64,000 nucleotides of DNA from Incurvaria masculella. Its lineage: Eukaryota > Arthropoda > Insecta > Lepidoptera > Incurvariidae. The notes below the pieces were generated by a model that was given only the letters and a program-made list of their open reading frames with translations, ran no database searches and was not told where the DNA came from. The translations under genes were made by a program, and so were the position numbers. The stretch is from assembly GCA_946894095.1 (NCBI GenBank), contig OX335657.1, positions 13,082,001 through 13,146,000 on the forward strand, in the 5' to 3' direction. This document shows positions 54,768 to 64,000 of this stretch, one piece after another (position 1 is the stretch's first letter; the number at the start of each line of letters is the position of its first letter).

Positions 54768-55800
54768 TGTACAGCGACGGTGTAAATCTAAGAACATATG
54801 AGATATTGTTTGTTTTTGTTATTCAACTGTTAGTGAACTGGAGTAAAATACCCGGACAAAAACCCGTTTTTGATGTTAAATAAGGAGTGACCCACTGATT
54901 CTTTATATTTCTTATCTTTTCCTCAATATTTAAAAGTAAAAATCAAAATTAAAAATCATTATTTAGAAGCTACGCAGCGATTAAGAATGTTTTCAAGAAA
55001 AAAAAATCAGTTCATTTTGTATGAAACGATTTCAGTCTCATCCTTCAATTGACTCTGTGTGTCTTTACATTCTAAGCCTATGGTTTTATTAAATGTGATA
55101 AAATATACTATCGCAAAAGGCAGTTCTGTTGTCGCAGCTAGCTCCATGTTCGTCTGACGTTTAAAAGCGGCTGAAAGCTCGAATTATTTACGCCTAGCCT
55201 TCTGAATTTTAACGCGGATCTTATCACCAACGTCTTTGTTTCTATCTCTTTTCCTCCCTCGAGCTCCTTATCTTTCGCTCTCCTTCTCTCTCTGCTAATT
55301 GGCTTCGTTGAAATAGTCTCTCTCGCTCGACGCCTTAATTAGTTGACGTATTTTATGTATTTCGCTTACAGACTAGGTAATCAGACCCCGTTCCTTAAGG
55401 TGTATTTAAAAAAATGTTTTAAGCAACTGAAGTTCTGTTTTGTCGCCTTTATATTTTATTGGTATATTTATTAACGTGTCGCAAAACATTGATTTATAGA
55501 TTCGCGGGTGAATGATATCATATGTCACTGTGTGTTATATGTTTCAACTGTTTTTTAAGGTGGTCCAATAATTGTTTTATACAAAATGCACTTAGATTCA
55601 AGAAAAAAAGAATCAACATTTTCTACAATCAAATATTGCAGATCAATTATTTAATTTCAACAACATAATACCAAACGATTTTTCTTATAATTCAGGTTCA
55701 TTATTTTTTATAACGTACAAAGCTTAGTAGTAACGTTCAAGCTAAGGGAATGTTTTAAGAATGTCGTTTGTGCATTTAACATTAAAACATTTAAACATTT
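54768..55800. other. Single-copy spacer, no gene supported
   Basis: CT-rich tract at 55240-55330 (TCTCTTTTCCTCCCTCGAGC and similar). No domain recognised. Confidence 0.4.
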
Positions 55801-55802
55801 AA

Positions 55803-56050
55803 TCTATATTGATATTATAAATACGAAAAACTTTGTTAGTCTGTCTGTTTCGTTTCAGTATAGAGATGGTTTGTACCTTGGAGGACACATTTTTCGTAGG
55901 TAGATATATTACATACTATGCATATATACTATCTTACTAGTATTTGGACCTGTCAGGTTACTATTTATCCAAGATATAATTCAGCCCGACATCAGTCCAA
56001 AACGACATTATATTATATACGAGCGGAGCCGGGTACAGCGGAGCAGCTAG
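55803..56050 (+). mobile_element. Complete non-autonomous Helitron-like element, 248 bp
   Basis: A|TCTATATTGATATTATAAAT at the 5' end, GAGCGGAGCCGGGTACAGCG and CTAG at 56047-56050|T at the 3' end. It shows both termini and the A/T flanks, so it defines the family. Phrases TATAGAGATGGTTTGTACC and CCAAGATATAATTCAGCC are shared with the other copies. Confidence 0.82.
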
Positions 56051-56069
56051 TAACATAATATATAAATTA

Positions 56070-56130
56070 TAATAGTAACGGCAATGAAAATTGTCCGTGA
56101 TTTCCATTCAGTTCAATGTAGCCTGGCATA
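56070..56130 (+). mobile_element. SINE fragment
   Basis: ACGGCAATGAAAATTGTCCG to CAGTTCAATGTAGCCTGGCA; about 60 bp of body. Confidence 0.65.
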
Positions 56131-57340
56131 GCCTTAAGTTCATATGGGTTAATTTAAGGAAAGTAACCATCCTTGCTCCGTTCCATAAATCATGGATGGC
56201 ACTAAATTCAAACATTTTATTAACTCATTTAAACTCTCAGATCCAAGCCATATTTCAAAATTTTTGGTCGTATTATATAAAAAAATCTTGAATGAAACAT
56301 TTGATCACGTTGTTATTCTTTGATATCACGCCCAATCCTTTTTTCCGCGCTCATATTGCGCGCTTTTCCTCGTACAAAGAAGGAGGAATAAAACGTATAA
56401 CTTCCGGTTTCCTTGCATTGTGCTGTGATTTTAAAACGAAAGCCTGGTTCGCTTTGCTTTATTGTGTGCGATATTGTCCTTTTTTATTGGAAATACTTTT
56501 ATGAAGTTTCATCACAGAACAGTTGAGAGGATTTCAATTAACTAGTTCTTGCTTCTGTCAAGTGTGCATTCCTACTTAAAATATTGTTCTTCAATGTTAT
56601 GTGGCATTACAAAAAGGCGAAAAGGCCCTTATATTTGAATTCCAGTTAAGGATGAGGGAGAAATGGTTGGAGCGAAAGGAAATGTCAACGACCCTTATCA
56701 AACAACGTTTAGGCAATCTTGGAATATTGAAGAAGGTTCGGCTAAAGAAAAAGGTTGAACGCACTTAATTTGTAGAGACAGGCGAGGAACGTTTCAGCTC
56801 GTATTATTTTTCTCATGTTCTCAGGTCACATCAATCTTTCTGTAAATAAGTTTAAAACGTACTAATTGTATATTAAATAGGTTAAACTACTGAGCTTTAG
56901 ATGAGTAGGCCTATCCTTTAAATTTCGTCACAAGAAATCAGCAATATTTCCGTCGAGAAAACCGAGAAATATTCCCTATTCCTGAGCACAAAAATCCAAG
57001 AATCCATATTTATGAAATGCGTGTTCCAATCTTAGATATATTAACGTTTCACTAGGATCAAACTCTTGTCAATAATTCTTATTCAGACTATCCGTCAACA
57101 TGACAGGTTTCCTGAAATATCCAGGCAATTTCCATTTATTTGGACAGATCCAGGGATTAGGGCGATTTGGGAGTATAATGTATCTTCTCCACGATAAAAT
57201 AATCATCGAGCCATTATTACAAAAGTGTCCTTTGGATCGATAGTAGCCATGGATTTAGTGATGAAATTGTAATAATATGTATTACTGTCACTTTCTTCCG
57301 ATGTTACTAGTAATAATGGCATTTCACTAGACTTTCCCTG
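56131..57340. other. AT-rich spacer, no gene supported
   Basis: The frames at 56091-56504 are short and unrecognised. Confidence 0.4.
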
Positions 57341-57346
57341 GAGCTC

Positions 57347-57404
57347 GGTTAGGTAAGGGTAGGTTAGATTAGGTGAGATGGGGTCAATTAGGTTAGGTTA
57401 GATT
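57347..57404 (+). repeat. Degenerate TTAGG-type interstitial repeat
   Basis: GGTTAGGTAAGGGTAGGTTA, GATTAGGTGAGATGGGG and AATTAGGTTAGGTTAGATT: an eroded array of pentamers, not within a palindrome. Confidence 0.75.
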
Positions 57405-57530
57405 ATTTTTATTAGAAGAGATGGCAACGATTAAAAATAATCCGCATTGTTTAAGCTTGCCAGTAAAATTTAAGTAATGTGATTATAATAACATTTCATG
57501 CAAAGGGTCCCAAAGCAGTTGGTAAACTAT

Positions 57531-57700
57531 TTTTTTTATGTTAAGCGCGGCATATGGCGTACGCCAGGACCTAAAAGTGGCCAACGACACCCATGGGTTT
57601 TCGAACATTCAGGGGGGCTGCGAAAACCATGCCGGCCGGCCAGGTGCTCCTTCACACTACGTTTGAAGGACCCCATGTCGTAATTTAGGGGAAATACCTC
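57531..57700 (-). pseudogene. LINE 3' end, same family as 13083
   Basis: TTTTTTATGTTAAGCGCGGC then ATATGGCGTACGCC, ACCCATGGGTTTTCGAAC and GCCAGGTGCTCCTTCACAC. It starts at exactly the same 3' terminal base as 13083, as expected for target-primed 5'-truncated insertions. Confidence 0.75.
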
Positions 57701-58485
57701 GGAAATACCTCGGAAATATTTTTCACATCAAATAGTTTGATAAAAAATCAGCAATCTCTGCGCAATTGTACATTCATAGCTACAAGGTAAGCACGCGCTA
57801 TAGATTATAATGTGAATTGGAGCCGATACAAATTCTGTTAAGACCAAATGTATCTACGGTATTGTATCAGATTCTATTATATATTATTCAGCATTTGGGA
57901 CACATAAGGAAAACTTGGAGTCGTCAAAATCTATAGCATGGCAAGAGGCTAAAATTTGAATTCCAAATTCACTATTATTACACGGTTATAACTTACCACT
58001 AAATATATGCAGCCATACCCAGTATAGATATCTTACTTTAATTAATATTTATAAATTTATGATTAAATAAAATAATAAAATAAAGTAATAATTGTCTGAA
58101 TATAAATTAAAATATGACATACGTGACATACAGAGCATCAATAGAATTGTCAAAATTCAACAAAATTATATTTAAAATACAGAGCTCCAATATAATTGTC
58201 AGAATACAACAAAAAATATTGAAAGACAGAGTATCAATAGAATTGTCAAATAGTTATTTAATTAAGGGACTAGTAAAAAGAGAGCTCGTATCAAGACTAT
58301 TGTCAACAGGATAACTAAAAGGTAAATTAGGACACCTAGGATAGGTGGTAACCCTAGCAAACTTTATATCTTATTTTTATTTATATGTATGTTCCTAGTT
58401 TGTAATTCCGCAGGCACCACCTTTTCTTTAATGTTTTGTAATGTATCAGTGAGGAATAGCTTTGGATACGAGCAAATTCTAGTTA
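57701..58485. other. AT-rich spacer with a loose tandem of ATAGAATTGTCA
   Basis: At 58135-58260 the phrase (A)ATAGAATTGTCA(A/G) AT recurs about four times with spacing near 50-60 bp; otherwise plain. Confidence 0.45.
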
Positions 58486-58487
58486 TT

Positions 58488-58870
58488 TGTTATTTATTTA
58501 TTTATTTATTTCAAGGCATGCCAACAGTTTACACACAAAGACAATTACAAAGAAATTAAACTAAACAAAAATGCCTGGTGTGAAAAACCTTTGCTAGGCA
58601 CGCACAACATTCACAGGTTAGTAACAATTAACTTATCGGACTAAAATAAGGGGAAATTATTAACTTATTGAACTATAAATAGGATAAATACTCTGACAAA
58701 AAAAACATATTATGACAATAAAAATAAAAATAATAATAATACTAAAAAAACACACAAAAAAAACACAAATTATGGGATCAAGACATTAAATCAAATAAAT
58801 TTCTTTTAACATCTTACTATTATTACTGCTTTCATTCTTCGTGTCTGTATTTCCTCATAAATAAATAAAT
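58488..58870 (-). repeat. (TTTA)n-bounded repeat, possibly a LINE 3' UTR
   Basis: TTATTTATTTATTTATTTA at 58490, then CAAGGCATGCCAACAGTTT. Read on minus this ends in an (AAATA)n-like tail, as many non-LTR elements do. No polymerase frame. Confidence 0.4.
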
Positions 58871-59225
58871 AAACCCTAAAGACAGACATTCGATTAATAT
58901 TGTAGGTAGTAACTTACATACACATCATCTCGTTTGTATACTACACACTACAACGATGAAGAGGAAAACCCGACGCTTAATTAAAAATCGGAAGAGAGCT
59001 CTGTTCTGGCAGTTCACGCTTTTTTGCTCTTTGTTGGTGCTGTTATTTTGTTTAGATTGGATCGTAATTTGTTTTGATTTGAACAATTTCTTGTACTTTA
59101 CGGCATTTCTCGATTCAATACACGGTTCATTTTCGGGTCTTTTCAAAATCTTTAGGTGTAGTTTTTATTAGTTTTCGTTCTCAAAATTGTATGTAACTAT
59201 CCTGAAAATACGTTTACTATTAAGC

Positions 59226-59485
59226 TTGATTTATGCGTCAGAAAAATAGTAAAAGTACAAATACAAATACAAAATACATATATAGTAGGAAAGTAGTAGT
59301 TTCTACTTAATTTGATTATTGTGTCAGAAAAAATAGTGAAAGTAGGAAAGTAGTAGTTACTACTGAGTTTGATTTTTATGTCAGAAAAAATAGTAAAAGT
59401 AGGAAATCAGTAGTTACTACTAAATTTGATTTTTGTGTCAGAAAAAATAGTAAGTAGGAAAGTAGTAGTTACTACAAAATTTGAA
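59226..59485. repeat. 58-bp tandem repeat, about four units
   Basis: TGTCAGAAAAAATAGT recurs near 59322, 59380 and 59437 (spacing 58 and 57), with a first diverged unit near 59236. Each unit contains AGTAGTAGTTACTACT, an inverted repeat. Confidence 0.88.
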
Positions 59486-59613
59486 TACACAAATAATTGT
59501 ACACGTACAGATTATGTAGTTCGATAAAGAATTACTTAACTGTTTATTTAAATTACAAAAGTACTCTTTTATAATTTCTGTAAAACTTTTCCGTAAAAAT
59601 ATAAATGAATTAC

Positions 59614-59979
59614 TTAAGGCTGTTCCGACCCATATAAAGTTGTTTGCACACATAACGAAAAAAGTATTGCACTTTAAGCCACGAATTAATAATAAAAGTT
59701 TAATATAGTCATATTACTTGCAGCGAAAACAATTTCACAATTTCAGGATTATTGGTTTTGTTACAATTTATTTAAATACGAATTTTATTTAACAGCGTCA
59801 TCTAACGGTGTAAAACTTCTAATCGGCAATTACAACGAAACCACTTAACCTGAAATTGTGAATATGTTTTCGCTGCAACTACTATGGCTATATTTAATAT
59901 TTTTGACAAATTCGTGCCTTAAATTGCAATACTTTTTGCGTTCTGTGTAAAAAAAACATATAGGTCGGAACATCCTTAA
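59614..59979. mobile_element. Foldback TTAA-target MITE, family C, copy 3
   Basis: TTAA at both edges (59614-59617 and 59976-59979). Over most of its length nearly identical to 8243-8611, with small changes (CGAATTTTATTTAACAGCGTC). Both arms of the foldback are present. Confidence 0.9.
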
Positions 59980-60334
59980 GAATAAGGTTTCTGTCATATA
60001 TACGAAATGTATCAACAAAATTATCGGCGGTTCTTTCTGTTAAATCCTCAATTGTATCCTTTAAAGCGTACCATATGGGGCGCATAATATACTTATGTGC
60101 ACAGTGACGGAGTAATAAAGTTTGGTGAAGTAACTATTTTTTTTTTTATACTTATCAAAAGTGGACTTAAATGGTTAAAGTAGTTTGATGTAAAACCAAT
60201 TAAAACAAGTTGAAAGAGTTGAAACTTTTCGCTAAATCGAGGCAGTCCAATATGTGTTTGTTGTGCCTTTTTTTTTCAACGAATCTTCGTTCCACATAAA
60301 ATATAATGAAGGAGAGATGTCATGTCGTTCCCCG

Positions 60335-60560
60335 AGTATGCCTTATGGACAAATTGTCAATATAATCGTATGGTAAGCTGGCCTCGCGTCGTGTGCCAGA
60401 CAGTCCAGACATCACCTCCGAGCACAAATTCGCTTCCATATATAGAATCCTCTTTCGCAACAAGCGCGGATCAGATAACAACAGGGTAAGTGGCTGAAGG
60501 CTCAAACTTTTAACCAACGGCACAAGAGACCTTCCTGCAATTCTGCATTGCCAAGTCCTT
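60335..60560. repeat. Low-copy repeat, family S, copy 3
   Basis: GTATGCCTTATGGACAAATTG and TAATCGTATGG resemble copy 2; TCAGATAACAACAGGGTAAG follows. Weak match. Confidence 0.35.
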
Positions 60561-60589
60561 GTTTAATTAGTTTAAATTCTAGTCTAGAG

Positions 60590-60810
60590 GATTGTGAACA
60601 ATGAGCAATCAGAAAGTGAATGACCCCATGCGAAAGCAACAAGGCATCTTCGATTCCGCCGCCGCCGGCCGACCGCGTCGTACTGCCGACAATGGCCATG
60701 TTTTATTCAGGAGAGGAACAAGGGTTGGACTGCAAAGAGCAGTGGATACACGGTCCGTGGAACCCGCGAAATAATGCCTGCGACTCACCTGTGTTCTGTG
60801 ACCTTTGTCC
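60590..60810. other. Moderately GC-rich single-copy stretch
   Basis: Contains CCGCCGCCGGCCGACCGCG. Frames on both strands run into the hairpin array and are not regarded as genes. Confidence 0.3.
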
Positions 60811-60811
60811 T

Positions 60812-61055
60812 TTAGGCACACCGGATGCCTAATATAAAATAGAATTACCCGTCGATTCGGCGACCGTCCGCGATATTTAGGCACACCGGATGCCTAATAT
60901 TACCCGTCGATTCGGCAACCAACAGCGATATTTAGGCACACCGGATGCCTACTACTAGAAAATAGAAATACCCGTCTTTTCGGCGACCATCCGCCACACT
61001 TCAAGCACACCGGGTGCTTAATAGAAAATAGTAATAACCGTCGATTCGGCGACCG
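60812..61055. repeat. Array of four hairpin cassettes
   Basis: The near-palindrome AGGCACACCGGATGCCT occurs at 60814, 60879 and 60934, with the compensated variant AAGCACACCGGGTGCTT at 61003. Spacers (55-69 bp) are related and carry ACCCGTCGATTCGGCGACC. In the fourth unit both sides of the stem changed together (AGGCAC/GTGCCT-like to AAGCAC/GTGCTT), so pairing is kept. Confidence 0.85.
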
Positions 61056-61176
61056 TGAGAATTTAGCAAAGTTCGAAAGTCGAAAGTTTCTAAGTATTTC
61101 CTGTATTGTGAGCGAGTAAAAGTTTTTGTTTCGCTAGAAGCCATTTCACGAAATTAGCTAATTGTAAAAGTCCTGT

Positions 61177-61190
61177 GAGAAGGTAAGTCT
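61177..61190 (+). other. Consensus splice donor without a recognised exon
   Basis: GAGAAG|GTAAGT with the exon side ending at 61182. Upstream sequence has no long frame, so this would have to be a non-coding exon. Confidence 0.2.
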
Positions 61191-61925
61191 TCGAGGCTGG
61201 GGTCGATGAAGGTGAGGGGTCGCTCCAGCCAATACGCAACTGAGCTTTGTTTACAAAGAAGTGAAATTTCTTAGAATATTTATGAAATTGGTTCTTTTAT
61301 AATGGACGAACACCCGAACTTTCAGAACGAACAAAAAATATGATAAATTGAAATGCGAAAGAAAATAATATGAAGATTACTCTGGTGAATTCCCTGCATT
61401 GGGCAGGTAGTCGCAGATAACATACCTTTCTTCACTCTGAATGTAGGTAATGTTTTTAATTTTGAGGTTATCCAACTACATCTCACTTGAAAGTTTATAA
61501 TTAGATTTTGAAAATAATTAGGAAAAGTTTTTGTCGGCACATTCGTGGGAATTAGGATTTGGGACGGATTTTGAAAATAATTAGGGCCTGACCGTGTATT
61601 TTGTTGAAATTTATATGGTTTGTATTACAATATAGTTAACTGTTATCGTGCGTCATTATGTTGTGATGATTCAGAGCAAACGGAATTATTTTGTAGTAAA
61701 CAATATACATACATTTTTGTTACAATTTTCAGTTTTTCAAATATTATCCGATTCGTACTAATGAACAATGTTAGTTTGCCTTCAGAATCGACTCTTAAAC
61801 TATTGCTGTATACTTATATATTACTATATACTTAAAATATTGCAGTCGATCCTAAGTCGATTATCTGCACAAACGATGCCCGTATTATATTCTCAATATG
61901 TATGTTTCTTTAACCAACTTTCTGT
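61191..61925. other. AT-rich spacer, no feature seen
   Basis: Nothing supported. Confidence 0.45.
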
Positions 61926-61929
61926 ATTA

Positions 61930-62075
61930 AATGCGATGTTACCAATCCGGGCGGGGCTACCTAAATGTTACGAGTAATTCGAACTACGACCAGCTTCAAC
62001 GGTCGACCGGCCACCCATCCAGAACACGACCGCCCCCAGCGTTGCCTAACCTGGATGACCGAACCCCGACAAAGC
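61930..62075 (-). mobile_element. SINE, 5S-type head and first part of body
   Basis: On minus: GGTTAGGCAACGCTGGGG and TTCTGGATGGGTGGCCGG (5S-like), then GTAGTTCGAATTACTCG and the body to CGGATTGGTAACATCGCAT. The region between 61950 and 61975 is shortened. Confidence 0.72.
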
Positions 62076-62079
62076 TGCT

Positions 62080-62370
62080 GCTTCATTCCTGGCTTCACTC
62101 CCGGCGCGATGTGTCGCCGCCTGTCTCGTGGCTCCTCACGGAACTTCATACAAGGCGCCCGGCGGCGGCCTGAATGATAAATGATGTCTTTCTACTCCAA
62201 AATGAGGTTTCGCCGGACGGCATTTTCGCGTCCTTTCAGCGCGGCGGACACGGCGCGCGTGCCCAGAATTGGACTCCGCGCCCGAAAGGACGTTTGAGGT
62301 GATAATTAGCTTCCGAATGTCCCGTTCGTAATGGTGCCTTTATCAGCACCCGTCTCGCAGCGGCGAGAGA
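62080..62370. other. GC-rich, non-repetitive island
   Basis: CGCGGCGGACACGGCGCGCG near 62240. No coding signal; candidate conserved non-coding or regulatory DNA. Confidence 0.3.
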
Positions 62371-62479
62371 GCTGGAATAATGTTTTCGTTACTTTATTTC
62401 ACATTACGTTACTCCAATGTATTGTTGAAATATTTCAAATCGTATCCAAAGGAAAAAACAGAGGAAGCTAAAACAAGCG

Positions 62480-62600
62480 TACACGTGTTCACGTGCCGAG
62501 CGTCCCGTTACTTCTGGCTTCGGAAATCTAGCCTTTTCTCAAAGACTATAACGGTTTGATCAAAAGTAATTTGTTGGTGCACAACTGCATAAGTGTTCCT
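62480..62600. repeat. Low-copy repeat, family R, copy 2
   Basis: TTCACGTGCCGAGCGTCCCG, CTTTTCTCAAAGACTATAA and TTGTTGGTGCACAACTGC; parallels 27655-27835. Confidence 0.5.
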
Positions 62601-62744
62601 ATATTGGTATTTTTCAGAATTTTTAAACAACCGTTCATAGAAGAACAATTCGGGACAAAATACGTGGCCGGCAGATACCAGAACCCAGAGGTCCCGTTTC
62701 TACGGGACCTTAAACATGTAAAGTACAGATGAAATTTTTATGCT

Positions 62745-62982
62745 GTATGGGTTCCGGGCATGTCAAAAGGGCTACTAAGGGATTCGTCATTCGTGGTTCA
62801 GAATTCACCACAACGGTAGGTCCCTTTCTAGTTGCAAGGAAGGGTTTGTACCGCATGGGTTGGTGTCATCGCATTTAATACAGATGGTCGTAGTCCATCC
62901 GTAGCCCTGGCATGGAATCTAGTTTCTTTGTGGAGTGTTGGTATCAAGACAGTATTAACAATCCATGTCCAGTTACATAAAA
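62745..62982 (+). mobile_element. SINE, diverged body and tail
   Basis: ACGGTAGGTCCCTTTCTAG to ATCCATGTCCAGTTACATAA; the middle is deleted (CATTTAATACAGATGGTCG to CCGTAGCCCTGG). Confidence 0.7.
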
Positions 62983-63010
62983 TATACTGAGATAGAACGC
63001 CTCACTTTGG

Positions 63011-63375
63011 TTTTTTTTATGTGACTGGACATGGATGGCTAATACCACACCTTCTGTCATGGTATTAGCCTAACACACCACATGGGAACTAGGTGCCATG
63101 CCAGTACCTTCCTTATGCACGGCTACATTGAACTGGATGGAAAACACGGACAATTTTCATTGCCGCTTCGACCATCGTTCATTCAATACGATGGTACCAA
63201 CCCGGGCGGGATTAACCCTACCACCTAGTAAGTAAGTAGGTCCCCTACCTACAGTTTAACGTGGAATCCGAACCACGGCCAGCCTGTCTCAACGGTCGAA
63301 TGGTCACCCATCCAAGACCAGACCGGACCCAGCGTCGATCGCCGAAGTGTCGCGCCACTGATCTATTGAGGCTGT
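63011..63375 (-). mobile_element. SINE, 5S-type head with internal deletion
   Basis: Very similar to 22953 in body and tail, but the head reads GCGATCGACGCTGGGTCCGG: the 19 or so bases with GAAGTTAAGCAAC are gone, removing the 5S A-box while keeping TCTTGGATGGGTGACCA. Confidence 0.85.
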
Positions 63376-63461
63376 ACGCGTATATAATTATTTTGTATAT
63401 ATTTAACTTAACCTTAGCCGAATGGGAAGGTAACAGCATTGACTTGACATCGTAAATAGCA

Positions 63462-63515
63462 TGATGGCGAGTGTGGTAGTAGCCATCAATGTCAAGTTAC
63501 ATACAAAAAAATATA
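63462..63515 (+). mobile_element. SINE tail fragment
   Basis: TGGTAGTAGCCATCAATGTC then AAGTTACATACAAAAAA; 3' end only. Confidence 0.6.
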
Positions 63516-63859
63516 TTAACAACGCAAATAATGAAGAACCACTGGCTCGGTACCACTTTCTATTCCCGGCCGATTGAGAGGCCAAAACCTTTGCTGCATC
63601 AAAATGTTCTTTGAGCATCAACAAAAACGTTATTGTAATTGTATATAAAATGATATTTTGCCGAATCCACGCCGCAGTCTTCTCGGTCAGAAATCTCGGA
63701 TCAGGAGCGCAATATCAAACTTTCACAACTCCACCGTATGTGTTGATACCGGAATGCGCGTTTACACGAAATATATTTTATCAAAAGCAACTAATACGAC
63801 GTATGACATAATTTTAGCTCGGAAATACCAGGCTATACATACTTTATACATTCCCTTCA

Positions 63860-63950
63860 TGTTCCGCGTTCAGGGATGTAGAAAGGGGACAAAGGACAGC
63901 GTTATTAAGCCTGTAGAGACCATAAAACAGAGCTGGTAGGTCTCGATATG
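63860..63950 (-). pseudogene. LINE fragment matching 13340-13400
   Basis: TAGAAAGGGGACAAAGGACA and GCGTTATTAAGCCTGTAGA resemble TAGAAAGGGGACGGAGGGAC and GCGTTGTGCAGCTGTGCAC in the relic at 13083. Short and worn. Confidence 0.4.
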
Positions 63951-63962
63951 ATTTGATTAATA

Positions 63963-64000
63963 CTGAGGTACCTGGCTCCGCTCTAAATGTACTGGATATT
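63963..64000 (-). mobile_element. Possible Helitron end at window edge
   Basis: ACTGAGGTACCTGGCTCCGC resembles CTAGCTGAGGTGCCGGCCTC at 12323; CTAG is not preserved and the rest lies beyond the window. Confidence 0.3.

Noticed and set aside
60812..61055. CRISPR-like array
   Set aside because: Repeats are near-palindromes with related rather than unique spacers, unit spacing varies, there are no cas genes, and the genome is eukaryotic.

Overview
This window looks like non-coding DNA from an insect, almost certainly a moth or butterfly. It holds no complete protein-coding gene, rRNA or true tRNA gene. The assignment rests on repeat content: TTAGG telomere-type repeats, (GTCY)n-carrying MITEs that end in a GTGCGAGTCGGACTCGCAC hairpin, short Helitrons (5'-TC, 3' hairpin plus CTAG) of the type common in Lepidoptera, TTAA-target MITEs, CR1/jockey-like and RTE-like LINE stubs, and a very abundant SINE. 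The background is AT-rich with scattered non-repetitive GC-rich islands. The best reading is a large intron or intergenic region. A possible 18-nt microexon (51566-51583), a TATA/Inr core promoter (41057-41091) and a strong splice donor (61183) are the only hints of host gene structure.

Layout. 1-6.4 kb: Helitron end, a 60-bp dimeric minisatellite, a foldback TTAA MITE, SINEs and a decayed Tc1/mariner with intact TA duplications. 7-15 kb: MITEs, a tRNA-like repeat, a CR1-like LINE 3' end and SINEs. 16.1-17.8 kb: a composite with inverted ends, holding a nested TTAA MITE and a palindrome whose loop is (TTAGG)8. 19-25 kb: SINEs, one nested inside a GTCY MITE, and a repeat with a cloverleaf-like part resembling bacterial tRNA-Leu. 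27-38 kb: GTCY MITEs, TTAA MITEs, and a SINE split by an RTE-type LINE with a 13-bp duplication. 38.6-46 kb: a LINE 3' end, a 22-bp GC-rich array, a promoter candidate and MITEs. 47-54.8 kb: more MITEs, a 105-bp array encoding 35-aa repeats, an 815-bp Helitron, a 35-bp stem hairpin, and an element with 95-bp inverted arms carrying hammerhead-ribozyme-like cores (Penelope-like). 55.8-64 kb: Helitron, degenerate TTAGG, 58-bp array, MITE, hairpin-cassette array and SINEs.

The dominant family is one SINE with at least 20 recognisable pieces. Its body and tail are constant, but its head comes in two forms: a tRNA-type head (A box plus B box) or a head containing a clear 5S-rRNA-derived segment. 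All alignments were made by eye, so edges are approximate unless target duplications are named.
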